The notes beneath the pieces are model-generated. The model searched no databases and was not told the DNA's origin. It was given only the letters and a program-made list of their open reading frames with translations. Source: RU20A sp042610495 (lineage in GTDB: Bacteria; Pseudomonadota; Alphaproteobacteria; Rhizobiales; Rhizobiaceae). Taken from it: 64,000 nucleotides of DNA. Shown here piece after piece: positions 28,449 through 37,237 of the stretch (positions are counted from its first letter, which is position 1; every line of letters starts with the position of its first letter). The translations under genes were made by a program, and so were the position numbers. Where the stretch lies: the NCBI RefSeq assembly GCF_042610495.1, contig NZ_JBHGAP010000004.1:62001-126000 (forward strand), read 5' to 3'.

Positions 28449-28477
28449 TCTATAGCCCCATCGTCTCAAAAATGCAA
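28449..28477 (-). promoter_or_regulatory. Candidate promoter for the trcR-like gene
   Basis: On the reverse strand TTGCAT (28477-28472), 17-base spacer, TATAGA (28454-28449). Both boxes and the spacing are good; the leader would be about 75 bases. Confidence 0.6.
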
Positions 28478-28507
28478 TTCATTCGCGCCAAATCGGCTTT
28501 TGTCTAA

Positions 28508-28535
28508 TTGCGGTCGATATTTGAGCTGTTATGAA
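28508..28535 (+). promoter_or_regulatory. Candidate promoter for acs
   Basis: TTGCGG (28508-28513), 16-base spacer, TATGAA (28530-28535), about 65 bases before the acs start and back-to-back with the trcR-like promoter. Confidence 0.4.
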
Positions 28536-28599
28536 TGCCGCAGGAGGAAGTGCTGGCCGCATTTTGTGTTGCCGGCTCAAGGTGTTCGAGGAGGAACGC

Positions 28600-30555
28600 A
28601 TGTCAGCCAAGACCTATCCCGTGCTGAAGACGGCCAAGACGCAGGCGCTGATCGACAATGAAAAGTACCTCAAATGGTACGAGGAAAGCGTCGAGGATCC
28701 CGAGAAGTTCTGGGGCAAGCACGGCAAGCGCATCGACTGGTTCAAGCCCTATACCAAGGTGAAGAACACGTCCTTCAAGGGCAAGGTGCCGATCAAGTGG
28801 TATGAGGACGGCCTTACCAACGTTTCCTACAATTGCATCGACCGTCACCTCAAGACACATGGCGAGCAGACGGCCATCATCTGGGAAGGCGACAACCCCT
28901 ACATCGACAAGAAGATCACCTATAACGAGCTCTACGAGCAGGTCTGCCGCATGGCCAACGTGCTGAAGAAGCACGGTGTCAAGAAGGGCGACCGCGTCAC
29001 CATCTACATGCCGATGATCCCTGAGGCGGCCTATGCGATGCTCGCCTGCGCCCGTATCGGCGCGGTGCATTCGGTGGTGTTCGGGGGCTTTTCTCCCGAT
29101 GCGCTCGCCGGTCGCATCGTGGACTGCGAATCGACCTTCGTCATTACCTGCGACGAGGGCGTGCGCGGCGGCAAGCCGGTGCCGCTGAAGGAAAACACCG
29201 ATACCGCGATCGACATCGCCGCCCGGCAGCATGTGATCGTCAACAAGGTGCTCGTCGTCCGCCGCACGGGCGGCAAGACGGGCTGGGCGCCCGGCCGCGA
29301 TCTCTGGTACCATCAGGAAATCGCGACGGTGAAGCCGGATTGCCCGCCGGCGAAGATGCGCGCGGAAGATCCTCTCTTCATCCTCTATACGTCCGGCTCG
29401 ACCGGCAAGCCGAAGGGCGTGCTGCACACGACGGGCGGTTACCTCGTCTACGCCTCCATGACGCATGAATATGTCTTCGACTATCATGAGGGCGACGTCT
29501 ACTGGTGCACGGCCGATGTCGGCTGGGTCACGGGCCATTCCTACATCGTCTACGGACCGCTTGCGAACTGCGCGACGACGCTGATGTTCGAGGGCGTGCC
29601 GAATTTCCCGGATCAGGGCCGCTTCTGGGAGGTGATCGACAAGCACAAGGTCAACATCTTCTACACGGCGCCGACGGCGATCCGCTCGCTGATGGGCGCC
29701 GGCGACCATTTCGTGAAGCGTTCGTCGCGTGCGTCTCTGCGCCTCCTCGGCTCGGTCGGCGAACCCATCAATCCGGAAGCGTGGGAATGGTATTACAATG
29801 TCGTCGGCGAGCAGAAATCGCCGATCGTCGATACCTGGTGGCAGACGGAGACCGGCGGCATCATGATCACGCCGCTGCCGGGCGCGACCGACCTGAAGCC
29901 GGGCTCGGCAACGCGTCCCTTCTTCGGCATCAAGCCCGTGCTCGTGGACAATGAGGGCAAGCTGCTGGAAGGGGCAACGGACGGCAATCTGTGCATCACC
30001 GACAGTTGGCCCGGCCAGTCGCGGTCCGTCTATGGCGATCACCACCGCTTCATCCAGACCTATTTCTCCACCTACAAGGGCATGTACTTCACCGGCGACG
30101 GCTGCCGGCGCGACGAGGACGGCTATTACTGGATCACCGGCCGCGTCGATGATGTGCTGAACGTTTCGGGCCACCGTCTCGGTACGGCGGAAGTCGAATC
30201 CGCCCTTGTGTCCCATCATCTGGTGTCGGAAGCCGCCGTGGTCGGCTATCCGCACGGCATCAAGGGGCAGGGCATCTACTGCTATGTCTCGCTGATGGCG
30301 GGAGAGGAAGGTACGGACGCGCTGCGCCAGGAGCTGGTCAAGCATGTGCGCAGCGAGATCGGTCCGATCGCAACGCCGGACAAGATCCAGTTCTCGCCGG
30401 GGCTTCCGAAGACGCGTTCCGGCAAGATCATGCGGCGCATCCTGCGCAAGATCGCCGAGGATGATTTCGGCTCGCTGGGGGATACATCGACGCTTGCCGA
30501 TCCGGCCGTGGTGGACGATCTCATCGCCAACCGGCAGAACCGCAAGGCGGAGTAG
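28600..30555 (+). CDS. acs: Acetyl-CoA synthetase
   Basis: Acs activates acetate to acetyl-CoA through acetyl-AMP. The 651-residue product is full length and has YTSGSTGKPKG, the WWQTETGG substrate/nucleotide motif, GDGCRRDEDGYYWITGRVDDVLNVSGHR-type hinge (split here for brevity), and PKTRSGKIMRR with the lysine that is reversibly acetylated in Salmonella Acs. ATG 28600 follows GAGGAACGC. An intrinsic terminator follows 20 bases after the stop. Confidence 0.97.
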   Translation: MSAKTYPVLKTAKTQALIDNEKYLKWYEESVEDPEKFWGKHGKRIDWFKPYTKVKNTSFKGKVPIKWYEDGLTNVSYNCIDRHLKTHGEQTAIIWEGDNPYIDKKITYNELYEQVCRMANVLKKHGVKKGDRVTIYMPMIPEAAYAMLACARIGAVHSVVFGGFSPDALAGRIVDCESTFVITCDEGVRGGKPVPLKENTDTAIDIAARQHVIVNKVLVVRRTGGKTGWAPGRDLWYHQEIATVKPDCPPAKMRAEDPLFILYTSGSTGKPKGVLHTTGGYLVYASMTHEYVFDYHEGDVYWCTADVGWVTGHSYIVYGPLANCATTLMFEGVPNFPDQGRFWEVIDKHKVNIFYTAPTAIRSLMGAGDHFVKRSSRASLRLLGSVGEPINPEAWEWYYNVVGEQKSPIVDTWWQTETGGIMITPLPGATDLKPGSATRPFFGIKPVLVDNEGKLLEGATDGNLCITDSWPGQSRSVYGDHHRFIQTYFSTYKGMYFTGDGCRRDEDGYYWITGRVDDVLNVSGHRLGTAEVESALVSHHLVSEAAVVGYPHGIKGQGIYCYVSLMAGEEGTDALRQELVKHVRSEIGPIATPDKIQFSPGLPKTRSGKIMRRILRKIAEDDFGSLGDTSTLADPAVVDDLIANRQNRKAE

Positions 30556-30575
30556 GGCAGACAGACAGCATGCGA

Positions 30576-30606
30576 AAAGGGCGCGGACCGGATGGCCGCG
30601 CCCTTT
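30576..30606. terminator. Terminator after acs
   Basis: An 11-bp perfect stem (30576-30586 with 30596-30606) with a nine-base loop and AAA/TTT ends, between acs and the convergent small-peptide gene. Confidence 0.85.
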
Positions 30607-30617
30607 GTCGTTCTGGC

Positions 30618-30794
30618 TTACTTGCAGACCTTGATCTTCTTGATCACCAGGTTGCCGTAGTAGTCCCAAGTCTTGATCTTCTTGATGTGGCAGACCGGCT
30701 GGTAGTCGTAGGAATAGTAGCCGGCCTGGGAGGGGGCGGCGAAGGAGAGAGCGGCGACGGTGGCGATGGTGGCCGAGAGAACGATCTTGCGCAT
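30618..30794 (-). CDS. Small secreted cationic peptide, function unknown
   Basis: A 58-residue product from ATG 30794. Residues 1-24 form a signal peptide (MRKIVL, hydrophobic core, SQA cleavage site). The predicted mature 34 residues begin GYYSYDYQPV and hold an internal repeat, IKKIK at 37-41 and again at 51-55, bracketed by two cysteines (C35 and C57) that could form a disulfide. Seven lysines make it strongly basic. I do not recognise a characterised family; short secreted proteins of this style occur in rhizobia. Longer upstream in-frame extension lacks similarity and crosses the parS-like palindrome. Confidence 0.7.
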   Translation of the reverse strand: MRKIVLSATIATVAALSFAAPSQAGYYSYDYQPVCHIKKIKTWDYYGNLVIKKIKVCK

Positions 30795-30874
30795 GGTGTG
30801 AGGTCCCTTGATCTGGTTTGGATGAGCCCGTCTCATCCAGTGACCCGACAATCGCACGTCCCCGGCATCCACGC

Positions 30875-30890
30875 TGTTCCACGTGGAACA
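30875..30890. promoter_or_regulatory. parS: Perfect parS-like palindrome
   Basis: TGTTCCACGTGGAACA is a 16-base perfect palindrome matching the general parS pattern, with C/G in place of T/A next to the CACGTG core; the same form is used by pseudomonads. It lies in the 121-base gap between the small-peptide gene and the SdhAF4-like gene, 13 kb right of the rsmG parS. Confidence 0.65.
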
Positions 30891-30915
30891 CCTGTCCTGC
30901 CTCCAGCCGTGTCGC

Positions 30916-31128
30916 TCAGAAATCGATGGCGCGGCCGTTGATTTCCCAGTCGCCGAAGCGGGCGGGATCGGCACCGCCGCGGCCGCCGACTTCGGGCTCC
31001 ATTTTCGCTTCGGCCTGCTGGCGGCGGCGGTCTTCGGCTTCCTTCAGCGCCCGTTCGGCTGCTGGTGTCAGGCGCTTTTCCGGCTTGCTGCCGGCTGGCG
31101 CATCACTTGCGATCCGGTTTTCGGTCAT
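30916..31128 (-). CDS. SdhAF4-like protein (DUF1674)
   Basis: A 70-residue protein with a charged helical N-terminal part (PEKRLTPAAERALKEAEDRR) and the conserved C-terminal GGRGGADPARFGDWEINGRAIDF-type ending (family hallmark DPxRYGDWE...DF; here DPARFGDWE). The mitochondrial homologue Sdh8/SDHAF4 helps mature the flavinated SdhA subunit of succinate dehydrogenase; the bacterial role is inferred from it. Divergent from htpX. Confidence 0.88.
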   Translation of the reverse strand: MTENRIASDAPAGSKPEKRLTPAAERALKEAEDRRRQQAEAKMEPEVGGRGGADPARFGDWEINGRAIDF

Positions 31129-31268
31129 CGCCGCTCATCCTTCCCTTCACAGATGCCTTACCGCCCCTTGCTTGAACTCGCCGGAACGTCTTCCCATCAT
31201 ATATAATCGGAAAACGCGGATTGAAGCCGTATTTCGACGCGCAGCTGCGCCCGATCAAGGAGACGAAC

Positions 31269-32261
31269 ATGAACATCGCCCGCACTGCAATGTTGATCGC
31301 CTTCATGACGGCGCTCTTCATGGCTGTCGGCTTCCTGATCGGCGGGCGGGGCGGCATGATGATCGCCCTTCTTGTCGCGGCCGCCATGAACTTCTTTTCC
31401 TACTGGAATTCCGACAAGATGGTGCTCCGCATGTACGGCGCCAGGGAAGTGGATGCCCACTCCGCGCCGGAATATTACGGGATCGTGCGGGATCTGGCGC
31501 GCAATGCCAACCTGCCCATGCCGCGCGTCTATATCCTCGACAGCGCGCAGCCGAATGCCTTTGCCACCGGCCGCAATCCCGAGAATGCAGCCGTTGCCGC
31601 CTCCGTCGGGCTGCTGAATGCCCTGACCTATGAGGAGGTGGCCGGTGTGATGGCGCACGAGCTTGCCCATATCCAGAACCGCGACACGCTGACGATGACG
31701 CTGACGGCCACGCTCGCCGGCGCCATCTCCATGCTCGGCAACTTCGCCTTCTTCTTCGGCGGCAACCGCGACAACAACAATCCGCTCGGCGGCATCGGCA
31801 TGCTGGTTGCGATGATCGTCGCGCTGATCGCGGCCATGCTGGTGCAGATGGCCATCAGCCGCACGCGCGAATATTCGGCCGACCGGCGCGGTGCGGAGAT
31901 CTGCGGCAATCCGATGGCACTCGCCTCCGCGCTGCAGAAAATAGCCGGTGCCGCCCATGTGGTCCATAACAATGCGGCCGAGCGCAACCCGGCGACAGCT
32001 CACATGTTCATCATCAATCCGCTGTCGGGCGAGCGGATGGACAATCTTTTCTCCACCCACCCCAATACGGACAACCGCATCAGGGCGCTGGTCGCCCTGG
32101 CGCAAGAGATGGGAGCTGGCGGTTCCGGCGGCGCTGGCGTCGGACGTTCGGCCTCGACCGCAGCCCCCGGGCCTGCTACGTCGGGCCGACGCGCGCGTTC
32201 CGTTCCGACCACCGGCTTCGGACGCGGTCCTGACGAACCGCCAAAGGGCCCCTGGTCTTGA
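31269..32261 (+). CDS. htpX: Membrane zinc protease HtpX (M48)
   Basis: HtpX is an inner-membrane metalloprotease that degrades misfolded membrane proteins. The 330-residue product has N-terminal membrane segments at about 5-22 and 25-45, the zinc motif HELAH (130-134), a further hydrophobic region at 150-195, and the third-ligand region SADRRGAEICG. The Gly/Ser/Pro-rich tail after about 285 is variable. ATG 31269 follows AAGGAGACG. It overlaps rsmB by four bases. Confidence 0.95.
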   Translation: MNIARTAMLIAFMTALFMAVGFLIGGRGGMMIALLVAAAMNFFSYWNSDKMVLRMYGAREVDAHSAPEYYGIVRDLARNANLPMPRVYILDSAQPNAFATGRNPENAAVAASVGLLNALTYEEVAGVMAHELAHIQNRDTLTMTLTATLAGAISMLGNFAFFFGGNRDNNNPLGGIGMLVAMIVALIAAMLVQMAISRTREYSADRRGAEICGNPMALASALQKIAGAAHVVHNNAAERNPATAHMFIINPLSGERMDNLFSTHPNTDNRIRALVALAQEMGAGGSGGAGVGRSASTAAPGPATSGRRARSVPTTGFGRGPDEPPKGPWS

Positions 32262-33676
32262 TCGATGAACCCGTAAAGAAAAACAAGCGTCCGCAAGGAC
32301 GGCCGTTCAACAGGAACCGTGCGAAGCCGCATGCTGCGGCGCGCGCCGTGCCGGAGCCGGAAAAGCCGGGCCTGGCGGTGCGCAAGGCGGCGGCGAAGGT
32401 GCTCTCCGCCGTCGTGGACAAGCGGACCTCGCTGGATGGCATGTTCGATGCCAAGGGCGGCAATCCCGCGATCCTTGGTCTCGATGAAGCCGATCGGGGT
32501 CTTGCGCGCGCGCTGGTCACGACGGCGCTGCGGCACCGCCGTCGCCTTGGCGTCATCCTCGACAGCCTGCTGAAGACCCCGCTGCCGGATGGTGCGCGGT
32601 CTCTCGAGCATATTCTGATGATTGGCGCAGTGCAGATTCTCTATCTGGATGTGCCCGACCACGCGGCCGTCGACCTGGCCGTCGAGCATGCCTCGTCCGA
32701 TCCGCGCACGCGCCGCTTTTCCAATCTCGTCAACGCTCTTCTCAGGCGTATTGGCCGGGAGCGTGAGGATCTGCTGGCGGGGATCGCCGATGCACCCGTT
32801 CTGCCTGACTGGTTCCGGTCCCGTCTCGTGGAACAGTATGGTCCGATCACCGCAGCCGCGATTGAAGCGTCGCAGCTTGCGCCATCTGCCATTGACCTCA
32901 CCGTCAAGTCGGATCCCGACGGCTGGGCGCGAAAGCTCGGGGGACGGGTCTTGCCGACCGGCTCCGTGCGGCTTCCCTCCGATGCCGGCGCCATTCCGAA
33001 GCTCGAAGGTTTCGAGGCCGGCGACTGGTGGGTACAGGATGCCGCCGCCTCGATTCCTGCGCGTCTGTTCGGCGATATCAAGGGTTTGAAGATTGTTGAT
33101 CTCTGCGCGGCTCCGGGCGGAAAGACCGCGCAACTCGTCGCGGCCGGCGCGGAAGTCACTGCGCTCGACCAGTCGGCAAGCCGTCTGACACGACTGCGCG
33201 AAAACCTGTCGCGTCTTGGCCTCGCGGCGGAGACACGGCAATCCAACATGATGGATTTTGTCCCGGAGACGCTGTTTGACGGTGCGCTGCTCGATGCGCC
33301 GTGTTCCTCGACGGGCACCTGTCGGCGCCACCCCGACGTACCTTGGATCAAGGATGAAGCCGATATCGAGACGCTGGCCGATCTGCAGGAGCGGCTGCTG
33401 AGAAAGGCGTTGAGCCTTGTCCGGTCGGGCGGGATCGTCGTCTTCTCGAACTGTTCGATCGACAAGCGCGAGGGAGAAATCGTGGTGGAGCGTGTGCTGG
33501 CGGCCGATCCCTCCGTCTCCCTGCTGCCCGCCGACCGTATGCTTCTACCGGCTTTGTCAGAGGCGTTTACGGCAGAAGGGACTATCCGAACAACGCCTGA
33601 TATGATCGCGGCAGATGGCGCCTCGCCCGGTGGCGTCGATGGTTTTTTCGCCGCCGTCCTGCGCCGCAATGCATAA
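32258..33676 (+). CDS. rsmB: 16S rRNA m5C methyltransferase, RsmB family
   Basis: RsmB-type enzymes methylate C967 of 16S rRNA. The 472-residue protein has an N-terminal NusB-like domain (about 40-170), the SAM motif DLCAAPGGKTAQL, the motif-IV cysteine in DAPCSSTGT and the motif-VI nucleophile in SNCSID. The only plausible start before the conserved N-terminus is TTG 32258, inside the htpX stop, as there is no in-frame ATG until residue 61; coupling would explain the rare start codon. The start is therefore less certain than the product. Confidence 0.92.
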   Translation: MIDEPVKKNKRPQGRPFNRNRAKPHAAARAVPEPEKPGLAVRKAAAKVLSAVVDKRTSLDGMFDAKGGNPAILGLDEADRGLARALVTTALRHRRRLGVILDSLLKTPLPDGARSLEHILMIGAVQILYLDVPDHAAVDLAVEHASSDPRTRRFSNLVNALLRRIGREREDLLAGIADAPVLPDWFRSRLVEQYGPITAAAIEASQLAPSAIDLTVKSDPDGWARKLGGRVLPTGSVRLPSDAGAIPKLEGFEAGDWWVQDAAASIPARLFGDIKGLKIVDLCAAPGGKTAQLVAAGAEVTALDQSASRLTRLRENLSRLGLAAETRQSNMMDFVPETLFDGALLDAPCSSTGTCRRHPDVPWIKDEADIETLADLQERLLRKALSLVRSGGIVVFSNCSIDKREGEIVVERVLAADPSVSLLPADRMLLPALSEAFTAEGTIRTTPDMIAADGASPGGVDGFFAAVLRRNA

Positions 33677-33823
33677 TCGTCGTTGAAAGGTTCCTGATCT
33701 TTCGGTGTAAAGACCCATTTTGCACTGCACCGGAATTGGACAGGGTGGCAAAGAGCATTCTATGCTCTGCTTCAACCAGATATTTCCGAATATCGGGCGG
33801 CAATCTCGGGCGATTGGTTCCAC

Positions 33824-35506
33824 ATGAACATTTCCAGCCGTCGAAGGCTTCTGGGCCTTTACTTCCGCGAAGGGTGGCGGCGGCTCCACCGCCGTTTCGC
33901 CCTGACGGGGATAGCGCTGCGGCGGGTTGGCTGGCGGGGCAATGTCAAGTTGCTGGTGGCGCCGACGGACCTCAGGGCCACCGATGTGCACACGGCCGAG
34001 GAAATTCTTGACGGTCAGTTTCCACTGGCCGGACGGCTGCTCGATCCCGAGGGCCTTTCGCCCTTTGAGGTCGATCTACCCTCCCGGGAGTTCGCCGTCC
34101 GCCTCCATTCTTTCGCCTGGCTTCGTCACATGCGCACCGTCAGGGGCGAGCATGTTCAGGATTGCGTGCGCCGCCTCGTCGATGACTGGATGCAGCTTCA
34201 CGGGCGGGATCTCAACGCTTTGGCGTGGCAGCCGGATGTGACCGCGCAGCGCTGTATTGCTTGGCTCAGCCATTCTCCGATCATCCTCAAAGATGCGGAC
34301 CATGCCTTCTATCGGCGGTTCCTGAAAAGCCTTTCGATGCAGCTGAAGTTTCTTCAAAGCATCGCCGGGCATGTTTCGGCGGCCGACGCGCGGCTGCGCA
34401 TCCGCATTGCGATCGCCATGGCATCTCTGTGCATGGACACGACGCAGAAGACAATCAAGACGGCAGCCAGCCACCTGGATCGCGAGCTGGATGCGCAGAT
34501 TCTTTCCGACGGAACGCACATTTCGCGCGATCCGCGCGTCATCCTGGAACTGCTTCTGGATCTTCTGCCGCTGCGCCAGACCTATGTGAACCTCGGTCAC
34601 GACGCACCGCCACGGCTGGTCCCCTGCATTGACCGCATGTATCCGGCGCTGAGATTCTTTCGCCACAAAAGCGGCGATCTGGCGCTTTTCAACGGCGCGA
34701 CCACGATCCTGGCCAACGAACTCGTATCGGTTCTACGCTATGACGAGACTGCCGGTGCACCGTTCCGCGAGCTTCCTGATGGCGACTATCACCGGCTTGC
34801 GGCCGAAGACACGATGATCGTGATCGATACGGGCAAGCCCCGTTCCTTGACGACCTCCCGCACTGCGCATGCTGGTTGTCTGTCTTTCGAAATGTCGTCC
34901 GGACGCTACCGTTTCATCGTCAATTCCGGTGCGCCGCGCTTTGCGGGTGAACGCTTTCGGCAGATGGCGAGGGGAACGGCCTGTCATTCGACGGTGACCA
35001 TCAACGACACGTCGTCTGCGCGCTTGTCGCGGTCGGCCTTCCTCGGGCCGGTGATGCTTTCGGGCGTGAAAACAGTTTCGGCGCGCCGGGATGCCGAGCG
35101 TTCCTCAGGCTTTGACCGGATCGTTGCCACCCATGACGGCTACGCGGACGTCTATGGCGTGCTCCACCAACGCGACATCGCTCTACGGCTTTCGGGAGGT
35201 CTCGTGAGAGGCCAGGACCATTTTCAGCCGCTGGAGGGACGCAGTCTGCCGGAAACCCTGCCGGCTGTGGCGCGCTTCCACATTCACCCCGCCATCACGC
35301 TGAGGCGGCGCGGTGAAAGCGAGGTCCTGATGTCGGCGGCCGAAGGCGAGGTCTGGGCTTTCAGTTGCCGAGACGGTCTCCTCGACATCGAAGAGGACGT
35401 CTTCTTTGCCGACCCGTCCGGGATGCGCACATCGCAGCAGATAACGGTGTCCTTCGACATTGTCGAAACCCCGGAGATCCAGTGGGTGATCGCGCGGGAA
35501 GCCTGA
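33824..35506 (+). CDS. Heparinase II/III-family protein
   Basis: A 560-residue protein with an alpha-helical toroid-like N-terminal half and a beta-sandwich C-terminal half from about residue 345 (CLSFEMSSGRYRFIVNSGAPRF; HSTVTINDTSSARL), the layout of the heparinase II/III family of polysaccharide lyases. Rhizobial homologues between rsmB and purH are common but uncharacterised. No signal peptide is evident; the N-terminus is basic (MNISSRRRLLGLYFREGWRRL-like), so location and substrate are unknown. ATG 33824 lies 147 bases after rsmB. Confidence 0.85.
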   Translation: MNISSRRRLLGLYFREGWRRLHRRFALTGIALRRVGWRGNVKLLVAPTDLRATDVHTAEEILDGQFPLAGRLLDPEGLSPFEVDLPSREFAVRLHSFAWLRHMRTVRGEHVQDCVRRLVDDWMQLHGRDLNALAWQPDVTAQRCIAWLSHSPIILKDADHAFYRRFLKSLSMQLKFLQSIAGHVSAADARLRIRIAIAMASLCMDTTQKTIKTAASHLDRELDAQILSDGTHISRDPRVILELLLDLLPLRQTYVNLGHDAPPRLVPCIDRMYPALRFFRHKSGDLALFNGATTILANELVSVLRYDETAGAPFRELPDGDYHRLAAEDTMIVIDTGKPRSLTTSRTAHAGCLSFEMSSGRYRFIVNSGAPRFAGERFRQMARGTACHSTVTINDTSSARLSRSAFLGPVMLSGVKTVSARRDAERSSGFDRIVATHDGYADVYGVLHQRDIALRLSGGLVRGQDHFQPLEGRSLPETLPAVARFHIHPAITLRRRGESEVLMSAAEGEVWAFSCRDGLLDIEEDVFFADPSGMRTSQQITVSFDIVETPEIQWVIAREA

Positions 35507-35590
35507 TTCGGACGGTTTCGCACCGCGGCATCCTGTGCTAACGGCACCTCCATCGTCGAAAGCCCTTTGGCTCATACAGGAGATGGCGCG

Positions 35591-37204
35591 ATGGCCGTTC
35601 AATCCAAGAAAATTCCCGCCCCCGATCGCGTCGCCGTCAAGACGGCGCTCCTTTCCGTGTCCGACAAGACCGGCATTGTGGATGTTGCCAAGGCGCTTGC
35701 AGCGCGCGGCGTGGCGCTCGTTTCGACCGGCGGCACGCACAAGGCGCTGTCGGAGGCCGGCCTTGCAGTGCGCGACGTTTCGGAGCTGACCGGCTTTGCG
35801 GAAATCATGGATGGCCGTGTCAAGACGCTGCATCCGGGCGTGCACGGCGGCCTGCTCGGCATCCGCGACGATGCCGATCACCAGGCTGCCATGCAGGCGC
35901 ACGGGATCACGCCGATCGACCTCACCATCATCAATCTCTACCCCTTCGAGGACGTCCGCGCCAAGGGCGCCGACTATCCGACGACGGTCGAGAACATCGA
36001 TATCGGTGGCCCGGCCATGATCCGTGCCTCCGCCAAGAACCATGCCTACGTTACCGTCATCACCGATCCCTCGGACTACGCGACGCTGATCGCCGAACTC
36101 GATCAGGGTGGCGAGACGACGCTGGCGTTCCGCAAGCGCATGGCGGCAAAGGCCTATGCCCGCACCGCGGCCTATGACGCGACGATCTCCAACTGGTTTG
36201 CCGAGGAACTGCAGATCGATGCGCCGCGCCATCGCGTCATCGGCGGCGAATTGAAGGAGGAGATGCGCTACGGCGAGAATCCGCACCAGAAAGCGGCCTT
36301 CTACGTCACCGGCGAAAACCGGCCGGGTGTCGCAACGGCAAAGCTTCTGCAGGGCAAGCAGCTCTCCTACAACAACATCAACGACACCGACGCCGCCTTC
36401 GAGCTGGTGGCGGAGTTTCCGGGCGAGAAGGGGCCGGCCTGCGCGATCATCAAGCATGCCAACCCGTGCGGTGTCGCGACCGGCCCGAGCCTTGTCGAGG
36501 CCTACCAGCGGGCGCTTGCCTGCGACCCGGTCTCGGCCTTTGGCGGCATCATCGCGCTGAACAGACGGCTGGATGCGGCAACGGCCGAAGAAATCGTCAA
36601 GCTCTTTACGGAAGTCATCATCGCGCCTGACGTGGACGATGCGGCCCGCGCCGTCATCGCCGCCAAGCCGAACCTGCGCCTGCTCGTCACCGGCGGCCTG
36701 CCGGATCCGCGCATTCCGGGCCTTTCCGCCAAGACGGTGGCCGGCGGCCTGCTCGTCCAGACGCGTGACAACGGCATGGTCGATGATCTCGAGCTGAAGG
36801 TCGTCACGAAGCGTGCGCCGTCGGCCCAGGAACTGGAAGACATGAAGTTCGCCTTCAAGGTTGCCAAGCATGTGAAGTCGAATGCCGTCGTCTATGCCAA
36901 GGACGGCCAGACGGCGGGCATCGGCGCCGGCCAGATGAGCCGTGTCGATTCCGCCCGCATTGCCGCGCTGAAGGCCGAGGAGGCCGCCAGGGCCATGGGT
37001 CTTGCAACGCCGTTGACGAAGGGCTCCGCCGTCGCGTCGGAGGCCTTCCTGCCCTTTGCCGATGGCCTGCTGTCGGCCATTGCGGCCGGTGCCACGGCGG
37101 TCATCCAGCCCGGTGGTTCCATGCGCGATGCCGAGGTGATTGCGGCCGCCGACGATGCCGGCGTTGCCATGGTCTTTACCGGCATGCGCCACTTCCGGCA
37201 CTGA
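35591..37204 (+). CDS. purH: Bifunctional AICAR transformylase/IMP cyclohydrolase
   Basis: PurH carries out the last two steps of IMP synthesis. The 537-residue protein has the N-terminal IMP cyclohydrolase domain (LLSVSDKTGIVDVAKALA; FAEIMDGRVKTLHP) and the C-terminal formyl-transfer domain with RYGENPHQKAAFY, IKHANPCGVA and SAFGG. ATG 35591 follows AGGAGATGG. It converges with the MFS gene; a CCCGGC-TCA-GCCGGG hairpin overlaps the MFS stop but lacks a T-run. Confidence 0.97.
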   Translation: MAVQSKKIPAPDRVAVKTALLSVSDKTGIVDVAKALAARGVALVSTGGTHKALSEAGLAVRDVSELTGFAEIMDGRVKTLHPGVHGGLLGIRDDADHQAAMQAHGITPIDLTIINLYPFEDVRAKGADYPTTVENIDIGGPAMIRASAKNHAYVTVITDPSDYATLIAELDQGGETTLAFRKRMAAKAYARTAAYDATISNWFAEELQIDAPRHRVIGGELKEEMRYGENPHQKAAFYVTGENRPGVATAKLLQGKQLSYNNINDTDAAFELVAEFPGEKGPACAIIKHANPCGVATGPSLVEAYQRALACDPVSAFGGIIALNRRLDAATAEEIVKLFTEVIIAPDVDDAARAVIAAKPNLRLLVTGGLPDPRIPGLSAKTVAGGLLVQTRDNGMVDDLELKVVTKRAPSAQELEDMKFAFKVAKHVKSNAVVYAKDGQTAGIGAGQMSRVDSARIAALKAEEAARAMGLATPLTKGSAVASEAFLPFADGLLSAIAAGATAVIQPGGSMRDAEVIAAADDAGVAMVFTGMRHFRH

Positions 37205-37237
37205 GAGGCCGGATCGACAAGGCGTTACCGTCCCGGC

